Positions 53,515 through 62,823 of a DNA stretch of 64,000 nt are shown here, piece after piece. This stretch comes from Cellulosimicrobium protaetiae (GTDB lineage Bacteria; Actinomycetota; Actinomycetes; Actinomycetales; Cellulomonadaceae). Made by a program: the position numbers and the translations under genes. Location: positions 4,216,001-4,280,000 of the forward strand of contig NZ_CP052757.1 in the NCBI RefSeq assembly GCF_009708005.2, in the 5' to 3' direction. Within the stretch, counting starts at the first letter, position 1. Each line of letters begins with the position of its first letter. The notes under the pieces were generated by a model, which was not told where the DNA came from, did not search any database, and saw only the letters and a program-made list of their open reading frames with translations.

Positions 53515-55776
53515 ATGACCGACACGTCCACGCAGCGCACGCTCGACCCGGACCTCGCCGCGCACATCGCCGAGCACATCGCGGAGGAACCCGAGATCGA
53601 GCCGGTCGGCGCGGAGCTCGACCTCGGTCCGCTGCCCGACGACCGGTTCGCCGACCGCGAGCTGAGCTGGCTCGCGTTCAACCAGCGGGTGCTCGAGCTC
53701 GCGGAGGACCCGGGCCAGCCGCTCCTGGAGCGCGTGCGGTTCCTCGCGATCTTCGCCTCCAACCTGGACGAGTTCTTCATGGTCCGGGTCGCCGGCCTCA
53801 AGCGACGCATGGCGACCGGCATCGCGGTCACGGCGGCGTCGGGTCTCTCGCCGCGCCAGGTGCTCGACGCGATCAGCGAGCGCGCGCACGAGCTCATGGC
53901 GCGGCACGCGCGCGTCTTCGCCGACGACGTGCAGCCGGCCCTCGCCGCGGAGGGCATCACGCTCGTCCACTGGGACGAGCTGGAGACGCGCGAGCAGGAG
54001 CGCCTGCACAAGTTCTTCCGCAAGCAGATCTTCCCGGTGCTCACGCCGCTCGCCGTCGACCCGGCGCACCCCTTCCCCTACATCTCGGGCCTGTCGCTCA
54101 ACCTCGCGGTCGTGGTCGCCAACCCGACCACGGGCAAGGAGCACTTCGCGCGCGTGAAGGTGCCGCCGCTGCTGCCCCGGTTCATCGCCGTGGACGCGCG
54201 CGGCCGTCCGAGCGCGCCCACCTCCCAGACCGCGTCGGACCGCGGCCCGACGTCGTTCGTCCCCATCGAGGAGGTCATCGCCCAGCACCTCGACCACCTG
54301 TTCCCCGGGATGGAGGTGCGCGAGCACCACCTGTTCCGCGTCACGCGCAACGAGGACGTCGAGGTCGAGGAGGACGACGCCGAGAACCTGCTCCAGGCGA
54401 TGGAGAAGGAGCTCCTGCGCCGCCGGTTCGGGCCGCCCGTGCGGCTCGAGCTCACGCCGGGGATCAGCCCGCGCATCCGCGCCCTGCTCGTGCGCGAGCT
54501 CGGCGTGGTCGAGGAGGAGGTGTACGAGATCCCGGAGCCGCTCGACCTCACGGGACTCAACCTCATCGCCGACCTCGACCGCGCGGACCTGCACTTCCCG
54601 CCGTTCGTCCCGACGACCCACCGCCTCCTCGCCGAGGTCGAGAGCGCGCAGCCCACCGACGTGTTCGCCGCGATCCGCGAGCGCGACGTCCTGCTGCACC
54701 ACCCGTACGACTCGTTCTCGACGTCCGTGCAGACCTTCCTCGAGCAGGCCGCGGCCGACCCGTCGGTGCTCGCGATCAAGCAGACGCTGTACCGCACGTC
54801 GGGCGACTCGCCGATCGTCGACGCGCTCATCGACGCCGCCGAGGCGGGCAAGCAGGTGCTCGCGCTCGTCGAGATCAAGGCGCGGTTCGACGAGCAGGCC
54901 AACATCTCCTGGGCGCGCAAGCTCGAGCAGGCCGGCGTGCACGTCGTGTACGGGATCGTCGGGCTCAAGACGCACTGCAAGCTCTCGCTCGTCGTGCGCC
55001 AGGAGTCGGACGGCCTGCGGCGCTACTGCCACGTCGGCACGGGCAACTACCACCCGAAGACCGCACGCCTGTACACCGACCACGGCCTGCTCACGTGCGA
55101 CCCCGACGTCGGGCAGGACCTCACTCGCCTGTTCAACCAGCTCTCCGGGTACGCGCCGCAGTCACGGTTCCACCGCCTGCTCGTCGCGCCGCGCACGGTC
55201 CGGTCCGGGCTCGTGGAGCGCATCGACCGCGAGGCGGTCGCCGCGCTCGCCGGCCACGAGGCGTGGGTCAAGATCAAGGTCAACTCCGTCGTCGACGAGA
55301 CGACGCTCGACGCGCTCTACCGTGCGTCGCAGGCGGGAGTGAAGGTCGACCTGGTCGTCCGCGGCATCTGCGCGGTCCGCCCCGGCGTCCCCGGGCTCAG
55401 CGAGAACATCCGGGTGCGCTCGATCCTCGGGCGGTTCCTCGAGCACTCGCGCATCTACGCGTTCGCCAACTCCGCCGGCCCCGCCATCGGCGAGGGGCCG
55501 GAGAGCGGGCCCGAGGTGTTCATCGGCTCGGCCGACCTCATGCACCGCAACCTCGACCGCCGCGTCGAGGCGCTCGTGCGCATCACGGACCCCGACCAGG
55601 TCATGGAGCTGCTCGACCTGCTCGACGCGTCGATGTCCGAGCGCACCGCGTCGTGGCACCTCGACGCCGACGGTACGTGGCACCGGCCCCGGTCGGGCCC
55701 CGACGGCACGCCCCTCGTCGACCTCCAGGCGAGCCTCGTGCAGCGACAGCGCCGCCGGCTCGTCGGGAGGCGGTAG
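53515..55776 (+). CDS. ppk: Polyphosphate kinase 1
   Basis: A 753-residue PPK1, which reversibly polymerises the gamma-phosphate of ATP into polyphosphate. Features in order: [15 protein letters not shown]-type N-terminus (here [11 protein letters not shown]), [12 protein letters not shown], the [14 protein letters not shown] block, LLHHPYDSF, the autophosphorylated His in [12 protein letters not shown] and the second catalytic His region [19 protein letters not shown]. Full length for the family. The next gene (NUDIX/histidine phosphatase) starts four bases after its stop, the arrangement known for Rv2984-Rv2985 in mycobacteria. Confidence 0.96.
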   Translation: MTDTSTQRTLDPDLAAHIAEHIAEEPEIEPVGAELDLGPLPDDRFADRELSWLAFNQRVLELAEDPGQPLLERVRFLAIFASNLDEFFMVRVAGLKRRMATGIAVTAASGLSPRQVLDAISERAHELMARHARVFADDVQPALAAEGITLVHWDELETREQERLHKFFRKQIFPVLTPLAVDPAHPFPYISGLSLNLAVVVANPTTGKEHFARVKVPPLLPRFIAVDARGRPSAPTSQTASDRGPTSFVPIEEVIAQHLDHLFPGMEVREHHLFRVTRNEDVEVEEDDAENLLQAMEKELLRRRFGPPVRLELTPGISPRIRALLVRELGVVEEEVYEIPEPLDLTGLNLIADLDRADLHFPPFVPTTHRLLAEVESAQPTDVFAAIRERDVLLHHPYDSFSTSVQTFLEQAAADPSVLAIKQTLYRTSGDSPIVDALIDAAEAGKQVLALVEIKARFDEQANISWARKLEQAGVHVVYGIVGLKTHCKLSLVVRQESDGLRRYCHVGTGNYHPKTARLYTDHGLLTCDPDVGQDLTRLFNQLSGYAPQSRFHRLLVAPRTVRSGLVERIDREAVAALAGHEAWVKIKVNSVVDETTLDALYRASQAGVKVDLVVRGICAVRPGVPGLSENIRVRSILGRFLEHSRIYAFANSAGPAIGEGPESGPEVFIGSADLMHRNLDRRVEALVRITDPDQVMELLDLLDASMSERTASWHLDADGTWHRPRSGPDGTPLVDLQASLVQRQRRRLVGRR

Positions 55777-55779
55777 CGG

Positions 55780-56817
55780 ATGGGAGTGCCCTCCTCCGCA
55801 CTGCGCAGCGGCGTGCCCCTCGTGGACACGCTCGGCCCGACGCACGTCTCGCACGCCCCGGTCATCGAGTCCGCCGGTGCGCTCGTGTGGCGCGTGCGCG
55901 ACGACGACCTGCAGGTCCGCCTCGTCCACCGGCCCCGCTACGACGACTGGTCGTGGCCCAAGGGCAAGCTCGACCCGGGCGAGACGTTCCAGGCCGCTGC
56001 GGCGCGCGAGGTCGCCGAGGAGACGGGCCGACCCGTCGTCCTGGGCGTCCCCCTCCCGGGCCTGCAGTACCTCACGCCCGAGGGCCGCGTGAAGCGCGTG
56101 CACTACTGGGCCGCGCGCAAGGCGTCACGGAAGGCGGACGCCGGCGCGCTCGCCGCCCGCGCTCCGGTCCCGCCCGTGTCGCCGCAGGAGATCGACGCCG
56201 CCGCGTGGCTCTCGGTGGACGCCGCCGCCCAGCGCCTCACGCGCCGCGCCGACCGCGCCCCGCTCGAGGCGCTCGTCCGAGAGCGGGACGAGGGACGGCT
56301 CGCGACGCACGTCGTCGTCATCGCCCGGCACGGCAAGGCCGTCACGCGCGCCGCGTGGCACGGCGACGAGCAGGACCGCCCCCTCACCCCGGCGGGGCAC
56401 GCCCAGGCCGTCGCCCTGGTGCCCGTGCTCGCGGCGTACGGGGTCGAGACCGTCGTGACGAGCCGCTGGGACCGGTGCGCCCAGACGATCGCTCCTTACG
56501 CGGGCGCGTCAGGGCTGGAGACGGTGAGCATCGACCACCTCACCGAGGCGCAGCACGAGCGCTCCCCCGCGCGCGTCGCGCGGACCGTCCGCGAGCTCCT
56601 CGAGGCCGAGCGGTCGTCGGTGCTGTGCACCCACCGGCCTGTGCTGCCCACAGTGCTCGACGTGCTCGGGCAGCACTCGCGGCGGCCCGTCGCGAACGCC
56701 CTGCCGACGCACGACCCGTTCCTCGAGCCGGGCGAGATGATCGTCGCCCACGTGGCCCGCACGCCCAAGGGCCCGCGCGTCGTCGCCGCGGAGAAGGTCG
56801 CGCCGCCGCTGCACTGA
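55780..56817 (+). CDS. NUDIX hydrolase fused to histidine phosphatase (MutT1-like)
   Basis: A 345-residue protein. The N-terminal NUDIX domain carries the box GKLDPGETFQAAAAREVAEETG (about 64-85). The C-terminal half is a histidine phosphatase with the catalytic VVIARHGKAVTRAAW and a later CTHRPVLP. This fusion is the MutT1 type of actinobacteria, which degrades 8-oxo-dGTP and diadenosine polyphosphates. It is directly downstream of ppk, matching mycobacterial gene order, and is convergent with pit only ten bases away. Confidence 0.92.
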   Translation: MGVPSSALRSGVPLVDTLGPTHVSHAPVIESAGALVWRVRDDDLQVRLVHRPRYDDWSWPKGKLDPGETFQAAAAREVAEETGRPVVLGVPLPGLQYLTPEGRVKRVHYWAARKASRKADAGALAARAPVPPVSPQEIDAAAWLSVDAAAQRLTRRADRAPLEALVRERDEGRLATHVVVIARHGKAVTRAAWHGDEQDRPLTPAGHAQAVALVPVLAAYGVETVVTSRWDRCAQTIAPYAGASGLETVSIDHLTEAQHERSPARVARTVRELLEAERSSVLCTHRPVLPTVLDVLGQHSRRPVANALPTHDPFLEPGEMIVAHVARTPKGPRVVAAEKVAPPLH

Positions 56818-56827
56818 ACGCGTGGGC

Positions 56828-57829
56828 TCAGAGCAGGATCGGGCTGAGGATCCAGTAGACGACCGCCGCCACGAGCGCGGCCGCGGGGATGGTCAGCACC
56901 CACGCGGCACCGATGTTCTTGGCCACGCCCCAGCGCACGGCGGACAGCCGCTTCGTCGCCCCGACGCCCATGATCGCGGACGTGATCGTGTGCGTCGTGG
57001 AGACCGGTGCGTGGAAGATGAACGCGTTGGCGTACAGCACGACGGCGGAGACGGACTCGGCGACGAAGCCGCGCGCCGGGTCCAGCTCGATGATCTTGCG
57101 CCCGAGCGTGCGCATGATGCGCCACCCGCCGGCGTACGTGCCGAGCGAGATCGCGGTCGCGGCGGAGAGCTTGACCCACAGGGGGATCGTGTTGTCGTCC
57201 TGGAACCCGCCTGCGACGAGCGCGAGGACGATGACGCCCATGGTCTTCTGCGCGTCCTGGAGGCCGTGCCCCAGCGCCATGGCCGCCGCCGAGGCGGTCT
57301 GCGCGATGCGGAACCGGCGGAACGCCCGGGCCGGGGCCGCGTTCCGGAAGATCCACAGCACGAGGACCATGAGCGCGAACGCAAGACCGAAGCCGATGAG
57401 GGGCGAGAAGATCATGGGCAGCACGACCTTGTCGAGGATCGCGTCCCAGTGGACCGTGATGCCGGACGCGATGCCGACGCCCGCGAGACCGCCGATGATC
57501 GCGTGCGTCGACGACGACGGCAGCCCCAGCCACCACGTGATGAGGTTCCACGTGATCGCGCCGATGAGCCCGCACAGGACGATCACGAGGCCCTGGTGGG
57601 GCGGCACGTCGTTGACGGCCACGATGTCCTCGGCGATCGTCTGCGCGACGGCCGTGCCGAGCAGCGCGCCGATGAGGTTGAACACCGCGGCCATGAGGAG
57701 CGCTGCCCGGGGCGTGAGCGCCCGGGTCGAGACCGAGGTCGCGATGGCGTTCGCGGCGTCGTGGAAACCGTTGGTGTAGTCGAACGCCAGGGCGAACGCC
57801 ACGACGACGACGACGAGCACGACCTCCAC
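56828..57829 (-). CDS. pit: Low-affinity inorganic phosphate transporter
   Basis: A 333-residue PitA-family permease (PHO4). The duplicated signatures are seen at the N-terminus (FDYTNGFHDAANAIATSVST), in the middle (GLPSSSTHAIIGGLAGVGIA) and near the C-terminus (APVSTTHTITSAIMGVG). About ten hydrophobic helices. The GTG at 57829 lies five bases beyond the DUF47 stop; a CTG at 57838, overlapping that stop, is closer to the AAGGAG and remains possible. It works with the DUF47 protein, which is commonly its regulatory partner. Confidence 0.92.
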   Translation of the reverse strand: MEVVLVVVVVAFALAFDYTNGFHDAANAIATSVSTRALTPRAALLMAAVFNLIGALLGTAVAQTIAEDIVAVNDVPPHQGLVIVLCGLIGAITWNLITWWLGLPSSSTHAIIGGLAGVGIASGITVHWDAILDKVVLPMIFSPLIGFGLAFALMVLVLWIFRNAAPARAFRRFRIAQTASAAAMALGHGLQDAQKTMGVIVLALVAGGFQDDNTIPLWVKLSAATAISLGTYAGGWRIMRTLGRKIIELDPARGFVAESVSAVVLYANAFIFHAPVSTTHTITSAIMGVGATKRLSAVRWGVAKNIGAAWVLTIPAAALVAAVVYWILSPILL

Positions 57830-57834
57830 GGCGC

Positions 57835-58455
57835 TCAGGACTCCTTGAGGGCGATGGTCTCGACGGTGTTCGCGACCTTCTCGAACGCGTCGGCCGCCTG
57901 CTCGAGGACCTCGACGATCTCCTTGAGCTTCATGAGGAGGACCGGGTCGGACACGTCGTCGAAGAGCTCGGCGAGGAGCTTGCGGTGGACCTTGTCGGCC
58001 TGGTTCTCGAGACGGTTGACCTCGACCCAGTACTCGGGGAGGTCGTCCATGGAGCGCAGGCGCGGCATCGCCTCGGCCGTGAGCTCCGAGGCGCGCTGGA
58101 GCACCTGGACCTGCTCGGACACCCGGGCCGGGAGCTCGTCGACCTTGTAGAGGACGATGAGGTCGGCCGCCTCCTCCATGTAGTCCATGCAGTCGTCGAG
58201 CGCCGACGCGAGGGCGTAGATGTCGTCCCGGTCGAACGGCGTGACGAACGTCTGGTTGAGCCGCCGCATGATCGAGTGCGTCGCGTCGTCCGCGAGGTGC
58301 TCGGTCTCGCTGAGCTGCTTCGCGAGCTGCTTGCGCGTCGGACGGTCGGCGCCCAGCAGCTCCGCGAGGAGCGTTGACCCGGTGACCAGGTGCTGCGCCG
58401 AGGCGGCGAGAAGGTCGAAGAACGAGGTGTCGCGCGGTGTCAGGCGCAGGCGCAC
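57835..58455 (-). CDS. DUF47 (PhoU-like) phosphate-transport accessory protein
   Basis: A 206-residue all-helical PhoU-like protein of DUF47/TIGR00153. Conserved acidic helices include E-T-E-H-L-A-D-D-A-T-H, F-D-R-D-D-I-Y-A-L-A-S-A-L-D-D-C-M-D-Y-M-E-E-A-A-D and L-E-N-Q-A-D-K-V-H-R, which bind metal clusters in PhoU. It precedes pit in one operon and probably gates or regulates the transporter. A candidate PHO box lies about 110 bases upstream. Confidence 0.92.
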   Translation of the reverse strand: MRLRLTPRDTSFFDLLAASAQHLVTGSTLLAELLGADRPTRKQLAKQLSETEHLADDATHSIMRRLNQTFVTPFDRDDIYALASALDDCMDYMEEAADLIVLYKVDELPARVSEQVQVLQRASELTAEAMPRLRSMDDLPEYWVEVNRLENQADKVHRKLLAELFDDVSDPVLLMKLKEIVEVLEQAADAFEKVANTVETIALKES

Positions 58456-58560
58456 GGGAGGCTCCGGAAGGGACGCGGGGTAGGGGTCTGAGCTGGCGTC
58501 GGCCGCACTGGCCGCTCGGCTGCCGGGCGGGCCGGACGGCCGGGGTGGTCACGATCTCGG

Positions 58561-58582
58561 GTCGGATGATCTCTGGATGAAC
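58561..58582 (-). promoter_or_regulatory. Candidate PHO box of DUF47-pit operon
   Basis: Read on the minus strand, GTTCATCCAGA and GATCATCCGAC are two adjacent 11-base direct repeats matching the PhoP unit G(G/T)TCAYYYR(G/C)G at about 10 and 8 positions, 105-127 bases upstream of the DUF47 start. Confidence 0.55.
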
Positions 58583-59010
58583 GCACGTCGAACTCTCGTC
58601 AAATGTAGCCGACGCTCGGGGCGATGCAGGAATCGTCGGGGCGAAGGTCCCGGATCCTCAGGACGCTCACAGCCCGCACCCGGCGTCCTCGCCGGGGTGG
58701 CCACCTGTTCCCTGCGCGACGGCGTGGTCGCGTCCGTGCGCGACGACGTGGGCGCGGCAGGAGACGCGGACGGGAGAAGTTGGCGACGCCGGGCCGGGAG
58801 CGCCTCTCGGCGCGTGGCCGCTCGTAGCGGCTGAGTGTGGAGCCCGGGGCTACCGCGGCCCGGCGTCGTGAACCATCGTACGTGCCGCCCGGCCCCCGAG
58901 GTACTCCCCCGCCCCCGTGTTCGCGCTCCGCGAGAACCCACCCGCCCGACGTGCGCCACGCCCGTCATTCCCGCACCCTCCGCCCCTGAGCACCCGCCAC
59001 CCAACGAGGT

Positions 59011-59060
59011 AGAACCGTGGTCGCGCGAGGTAGAACCGTGGTCCGCCGAAGGAGAACCGT
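59011..59060. repeat. 21-bp repeat mini-array, inverted orientation
   Basis: Three units with AGAACC at 59011, 59032 and 59053 (21-bp period), the reverse complement of the arrays at 3848 and 59550. Confidence 0.8.
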
Positions 59061-59411
59061 GGTCGGGTCCGCGGCGGGGGTGGTCTCGGTGCTCGGGGCT
59101 GCCGCGCCGTCACCTTCGGTCTTTCGGGCGTGGGTTATCTGAGCGCGGCTCTGACGCCCCTTCGCATCCGAGCCCACCCCCACCGCTCGGCCGTGATCGC
59201 ACCATCGCTCGCCGAGGTGGAACCGTGGATGCGCGAGACAGCACCACGGTCGTGATGCCCGACGGCGGTCGGCCACCTCACGGGCCGGGTCAGGGCACAG
59301 CGTGGTCGCGCTCGACGGCGGTGGGAACCGGCCGTTTGTCGGCGTCGCGTCTCCAAGGCAACGGGACCGATGGCGGCCTGTTCGCCCGGAAAGCCGAGTC
59401 GAGACGAAGCC

Positions 59412-59510
59412 GGTCGGGGTGCGTGGTGGTGCCGCGTCGTGGCGGGCCTGGCGGGAGCCGCGAGGAACGAGCGGCGGATGGTAGACGCGGCACCACCACA
59501 CACCCCGACC
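59412..59510. repeat. 27-bp inverted repeat with 45-base loop
   Basis: Arms 59412-59438 and 59484-59510 are complementary with a single mismatch (core GTGGTGGTGCCGCGTC / GACGCGGCACCACCAC). It is the longest near-perfect stem noticed in the window and lies between two oppositely oriented 21-bp arrays. Confidence 0.8.
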
Positions 59511-59549
59511 ACCCAAGGCGACCCTTCGCCGTCGGCTGCAAGAAGCCAA

Positions 59550-59675
59550 GGTTCTACTTCGCGCAACCACGGTTCTACTTCGGCGGACCACGGTTCTACT
59601 TCGGCGGACTGCAGTTCTATCTTGCGCGACCACGGTTCCAACTCGGCGGAACGGGGTTCTCCCTCGGCGGCTGGC
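59550..59675. repeat. 21-bp repeat array of six units
   Basis: Units begin at 59550, 59571, 59592, 59613, 59634 and 59655 (exact 21-bp period), consensus GGTTCTACTTCGGCGGACCA, the same family as 3848-3990. As with jetC, it ends right at the stop codon of a minus-strand gene (59679). Confidence 0.9.
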
Positions 59676-59678
59676 GGC

Positions 59679-60362
59679 TCAGTCGAGGCGGTCGGCGCGC
59701 CAGAGCTCGGCGGCGTGCTCGAGCTCTTGCGCGGTGCGGAGCAGCGACCCGGCGCCGCGGGTCATGCGGAGCGCGCCGTCGGGGTCGGCGACCTCGCGCG
59801 CGTCGGCGTCGAACGCGGCGCCGGTCGCGAGGATCCGGCAGAACGACCCGGCGCGTTCGAGCGCGACCGCGAGGTCGCCGGCAAACACGCCGGACAGGAC
59901 GGCGTCGGCGAGGTCGCGCACGTCCTCGGGGCCGGGAGGACGGGGGACGCCGGCGATGGCCTCGTGGACCGGCGCGGCGTCGACGCCGAGGCGGTAGCGC
60001 AGGGTCACTGTCTGCGGGTCGCGACGGACCCACTCGCGCAGCACGTAGAGCCTCCAGAGCGCGCCCGGCAGCGAGTTCGGGGCGGCGTCGGACCACAGAC
60101 CGGCGACGACGTCGAGCCCCTCCGTCTCGACGAGGTGGACCAGTCGCTCGACGACCTGCGGGTCCTCGGTGTCCCGGGCGCGGTGCACGATCGCGTGCGC
60201 GGTGGTGTGCGCGACCTGGTCGCGCAGCGCGGGGTCGAGCTCTCCGGGGAGCTCGTCGGCGTCGCGCGGGTCGAGCATCGCCGGGCGCCGGGGTCGTTGC
60301 GTGCGACCGGTCCGACCCGGGTCGGGCCGGTCTGCGGGGGTGGCGGGGACGTCGTCGGGCAC
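59679..60362 (-). CDS. Conserved helical protein, unknown function
   Basis: A 227-residue soluble protein, mostly helical (A-L-R-D-Q-V-A-H-T-T-A-H-A-I-V-H-R-A-R-D, L-V-H-L-V-E-T-E-G-L-D-V-V-A-G-L-W, G-A-L-W-R-L-Y-V-L-R-E-W-V-R). I recognise the type from actinobacterial genomes only as hypothetical. The start is the GTG at 60362; an ATG at 60279 (MLDPRDADELPG) is an alternative that removes 28 low-complexity residues. Its stop abuts the 21-bp array. No operon partner; divergent from the sugar porter. Confidence 0.7.
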   Translation of the reverse strand: MPDDVPATPADRPDPGRTGRTQRPRRPAMLDPRDADELPGELDPALRDQVAHTTAHAIVHRARDTEDPQVVERLVHLVETEGLDVVAGLWSDAAPNSLPGALWRLYVLREWVRRDPQTVTLRYRLGVDAAPVHEAIAGVPRPPGPEDVRDLADAVLSGVFAGDLAVALERAGSFCRILATGAAFDADAREVADPDGALRMTRGAGSLLRTAQELEHAAELWRADRLD

Positions 60363-60543
60363 GCGCCCAGTGTCCACCCGACGGCGGCACGGTCGCACCG
60401 GACGTGCGCCATGCCACGGTTGCCGCCCCCAGCCGGGCGAGGCCTCCACCGGGCGAGGGCCCGTTCGCCGCGCCGCCGAAAGCACCCCGCCCTACAGTGA
60501 CGAGAGGGGCCTCGACGGGCTCCGAGACGGAGCGGAGGACGAG

Positions 60544-61998
60544 ATGTCGAGCAGCGACGCAGCAGGTCACGCGACCGCAGGTGCACGCAGCGCGCACCGC
60601 AAGGCCATCGGCCTGGCCGTCGCCGCGGCGGTCGGCGGGTTTCTCTTCGGGTTCGACAGCTCGGTCATCAACGGTGCCGTCGCGGCGATCGAGGGCCAGT
60701 TCGACCTCGACTCCGCAGTCACCGGGCTCGTCGTCGCGATCGCGCTCCTCGGCTGTGCGCTCGGCGCCTGGTCGGGCGGTCGGCTGGCCGACCGCTGGGG
60801 CCGCACGCGCGTGATGGTGTTCGGCGCGATCCTGTTCTTCGCGTCCTCGATCCTCTCTGCGATCGCGTGGTCGGCGTTCGACCTCGCGATCTGGCGTTTC
60901 ATGGCCGGCGTCGGCATCGGTATCGCCTCAGTCATCGCCCCGGCGTACATCGCGGAGATCGCGCCGGCCCGGCTGCGCGGCCGCATGGGGTCGCTGCAGC
61001 AGCTCGCGATCACGGTCGGCATCTTCGCCGCCCTGCTGTCCGACCAGCTCCTCGCGGAGGCGGCGGGCGGGGCCTCCAACGAGCTGTGGCTCGGGTGGGA
61101 GGCGTGGCGCTGGATGTTCCTCGTGTGCGTGATCCCGGCGGCCGTCTACGGCATCCTCGCCCTGCGGATCCCGGAGTCGCCGCGCTACCTGGTGGCGAAG
61201 GGACGTGACGACGAGGCCCGCGCGGTCCTCGAGTCCGTGCTGGGCCCGGACGAGGACGTCGACGACCGCATCGCGCAGATCCACCGCTCGATCGCGGTCG
61301 ACGAGAAGAACGCCCAGGAGGGGACGCTCAAGGGCTCGACGTTCGGCCTCAAGCCGATCGTGTGGGTCGGCATCCTGCTCTCGGTGTTCCAGCAGTTCGT
61401 CGGGATCAACGTGATCTTCTACTACTCGACGACGCTCTGGCAGGCGGTCGGTTTCGACGAGAGCCAGTCGTTCCTCGTCTCGACGATCACGTCGGTGACG
61501 AACGTCGCGGTGACGTTCATCGCGATCGCGCTCGTGGACAAGGTGGGCCGTCGCCCGATCCTGCTCATCGGCTCGGCGGGGATGACGGTCTCGCTCGGCC
61601 TCATGGCGATCGCCTTCACACAGGCCGTCGGGAGCGGCAAGGACATCACCCTGCCCGACCCGTGGGGGCCCATCGCCCTGGTTGCCGCGAACGCGTTCGT
61701 CGTGTTCTTCGGTGCCTCGTGGGGACCTCTCGTCTGGGTGCTCCTGGGCGAGATGTTCCCGAACCGGATCCGCGCGGCCGCGCTCGGCGTCGCGGCCATG
61801 GCGCAGTGGCTCGCGAACTTCGCGATCACCCTCACGTTCCCGCCGATGCTGTCGGCCTTCGGTGCCACGATCCCCTATCTGATGTACGCGATCTTCGCGG
61901 CGCTGTCGTTCGTCTTCGTCTTCAGCAAGGTCCCGGAGACCAAGGGCATCGAGCTCGAGGACATGGGCGACGAGCGCGTGGGTCGCGCCGCGCACTGA
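60544..61998 (+). CDS. Sugar porter family MFS transporter
   Basis: A 484-residue proton-sugar symporter of the MFS sugar porter family (XylE/GalP-like). Signatures: GGFLFGFDSSVINGAV in helix 1, GGRLADRWGRTRVM after helix 2, PESPRYLVAKG before the central loop, QQFVGINVIFYYSTTLW in helix 7, VDKVGRRPILLIG and the final VPETKGIELEDM. The QQ-x-x-G-I-N motif is part of the hexose-binding site. The ATG at 60544 follows GGAGGA. A TACAGT at 60493 is a plausible -10. Confidence 0.94.
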   Translation: MSSSDAAGHATAGARSAHRKAIGLAVAAAVGGFLFGFDSSVINGAVAAIEGQFDLDSAVTGLVVAIALLGCALGAWSGGRLADRWGRTRVMVFGAILFFASSILSAIAWSAFDLAIWRFMAGVGIGIASVIAPAYIAEIAPARLRGRMGSLQQLAITVGIFAALLSDQLLAEAAGGASNELWLGWEAWRWMFLVCVIPAAVYGILALRIPESPRYLVAKGRDDEARAVLESVLGPDEDVDDRIAQIHRSIAVDEKNAQEGTLKGSTFGLKPIVWVGILLSVFQQFVGINVIFYYSTTLWQAVGFDESQSFLVSTITSVTNVAVTFIAIALVDKVGRRPILLIGSAGMTVSLGLMAIAFTQAVGSGKDITLPDPWGPIALVAANAFVVFFGASWGPLVWVLLGEMFPNRIRAAALGVAAMAQWLANFAITLTFPPMLSAFGATIPYLMYAIFAALSFVFVFSKVPETKGIELEDMGDERVGRAAH

Positions 61999-62008
61999 GA
62001 CTTCTCCT

Positions 62009-62068
62009 CCCGAACCCGGGGTCGGTCCTCACGGCACGCGCCGGGTGGGGACGGACCCCGGGTTCGGC
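62009..62068. repeat. 60-bp palindromic element, intergenic copy
   Basis: CCGAACCCGGGGTC (62010-62023) and GACCCCGGGTTCGG (62054-62067) form a perfect 14-bp inverted repeat around exactly 30 bases, matching the copy inside jetC at 6378-6437. Located just after the sugar porter stop, where it can also act as a terminator. Confidence 0.8.
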
Positions 62069-62118
62069 CGTCTCCGGGCCGCGACGGGACGCCCGAGAAT
62101 TCCTTGCTCCACACAATG

Positions 62119-62148
62119 GTTGCTGAAAGCAACTGCGAGGCGTATGCT
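62119..62148 (+). promoter_or_regulatory. MarR operator overlapping its promoter
   Basis: A perfect palindrome GTTGCTGAAAGCAAC (62119-62133) covers the -35 TTGCTG (62120-62125), which is exactly 17 bases from the -10 TATGCT (62143-62148). A second, looser TTGC...GCAA pair (62148-62160) overlaps the -10. This layout predicts autorepression. Confidence 0.7.
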
Positions 62149-62173
62149 TGCCTGCAGCAACCAAGGAGTAGTC

Positions 62174-62677
62174 GTGCCCGTCATCACCCCCGCCGCGGCC
62201 AGCGCGGCCCCGGAGCTCGCTCCCGACCCCTCCCCCGCGGCGGGGCTCATCCGCGCGCTCGACGAGCTGGCCCGCGCGCAGCGCGAGTCGGCCGTCCGCA
62301 TCGCGCGCGACCTCGACATCCCGCGGTCGTCGTTCGGGCTGCTCCGCATGCTCCAGCGGTGCGGCCCCGTCCAGCTCGGGGACGTCGCCGCGAGGCTCCG
62401 CGTCGACCTGTCCGTGGCCAGCCGCCAGGTGAGCCACCTGGTCGACGAGGGCCTCGTCCGCCGCACGGTGGACGACGACGACCGGCGCGCCCGGACCGTC
62501 GAGCTCACCGAGGACGGGCGCACGCTCGTCCTGCGGGCGTACGAGCACATCGACGCCCTGGCCGCCACGACGTTCGCCGAGTGGCACGACGACGAGATCG
62601 TCGAGGCCACGCGCCACATCGAGCGCGTCGCCGCGGCGGTCGTCGCCGGCCACGACGCTCCCCGCACGACCGGGTGA
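62174..62677 (+). CDS. MarR-family transcriptional regulator
   Basis: A 167-residue winged-helix regulator. The DNA-binding core reads SFGLLRMLQRCGPVQLGDVA, then LRVDLSVASRQVSHLVDEGL and a wing R-R-T-V-D-D-D-D-R-R-A-R-T-V-E-L-T-E-D-G. The GTG at 62174 with AAGGAG seven bases upstream is the start; the longer frame runs through the promoter. The downstream DHA2 exporter, 146 bases away on the same strand, is the natural target, as in many MarR-efflux pairs. Confidence 0.9.
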   Translation: MPVITPAAASAAPELAPDPSPAAGLIRALDELARAQRESAVRIARDLDIPRSSFGLLRMLQRCGPVQLGDVAARLRVDLSVASRQVSHLVDEGLVRRTVDDDDRRARTVELTEDGRTLVLRAYEHIDALAATTFAEWHDDEIVEATRHIERVAAAVVAGHDAPRTTG

Positions 62678-62823
62678 CCGAAGGCGCCCGCGGCACCACC
62701 GCCGTCGGGCACGCCCCCGACCCGCCGACCGCGGCTCCGCGCGACCGGCCACCGACCACCTGACACCGCCCCACGACACGGGTGCCTCCGACACGGCCCC
62801 GTGAGCAAGGAACTCAGCGCCTC

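Larger units (their letters stand above)
58456..59678. other. 1.2-kb gene-free repeat region
   Basis: No reading frame here has recognisable protein features. The region contains the PHO box (58561-58582), then an inverted mini-array of 21-bp repeats (59011-59060), one lone unit (59214-59228), a long inverted repeat (59412-59510) and a direct 21-bp array (59550-59675). The two arrays face each other and enclose about 0.5 kb. It may be a decayed mobile element or recombination remnant. Confidence 0.6.

Noticed and set aside
59135-59641. Minus-strand frames of 150-220 codons across the 59-kb repeat region
   Set aside because: They are made largely of translated repeats and Arg/Ser-rich text, with no conserved motif. 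The region is better described as repeat-built non-coding DNA.
62674-62763. A 29-codon frame overlapping the end of marR
   Set aside because: It has no RBS beyond the overlap, Pro/Arg/Thr-rich composition typical of non-coding GC-rich DNA, and no recognisable feature.
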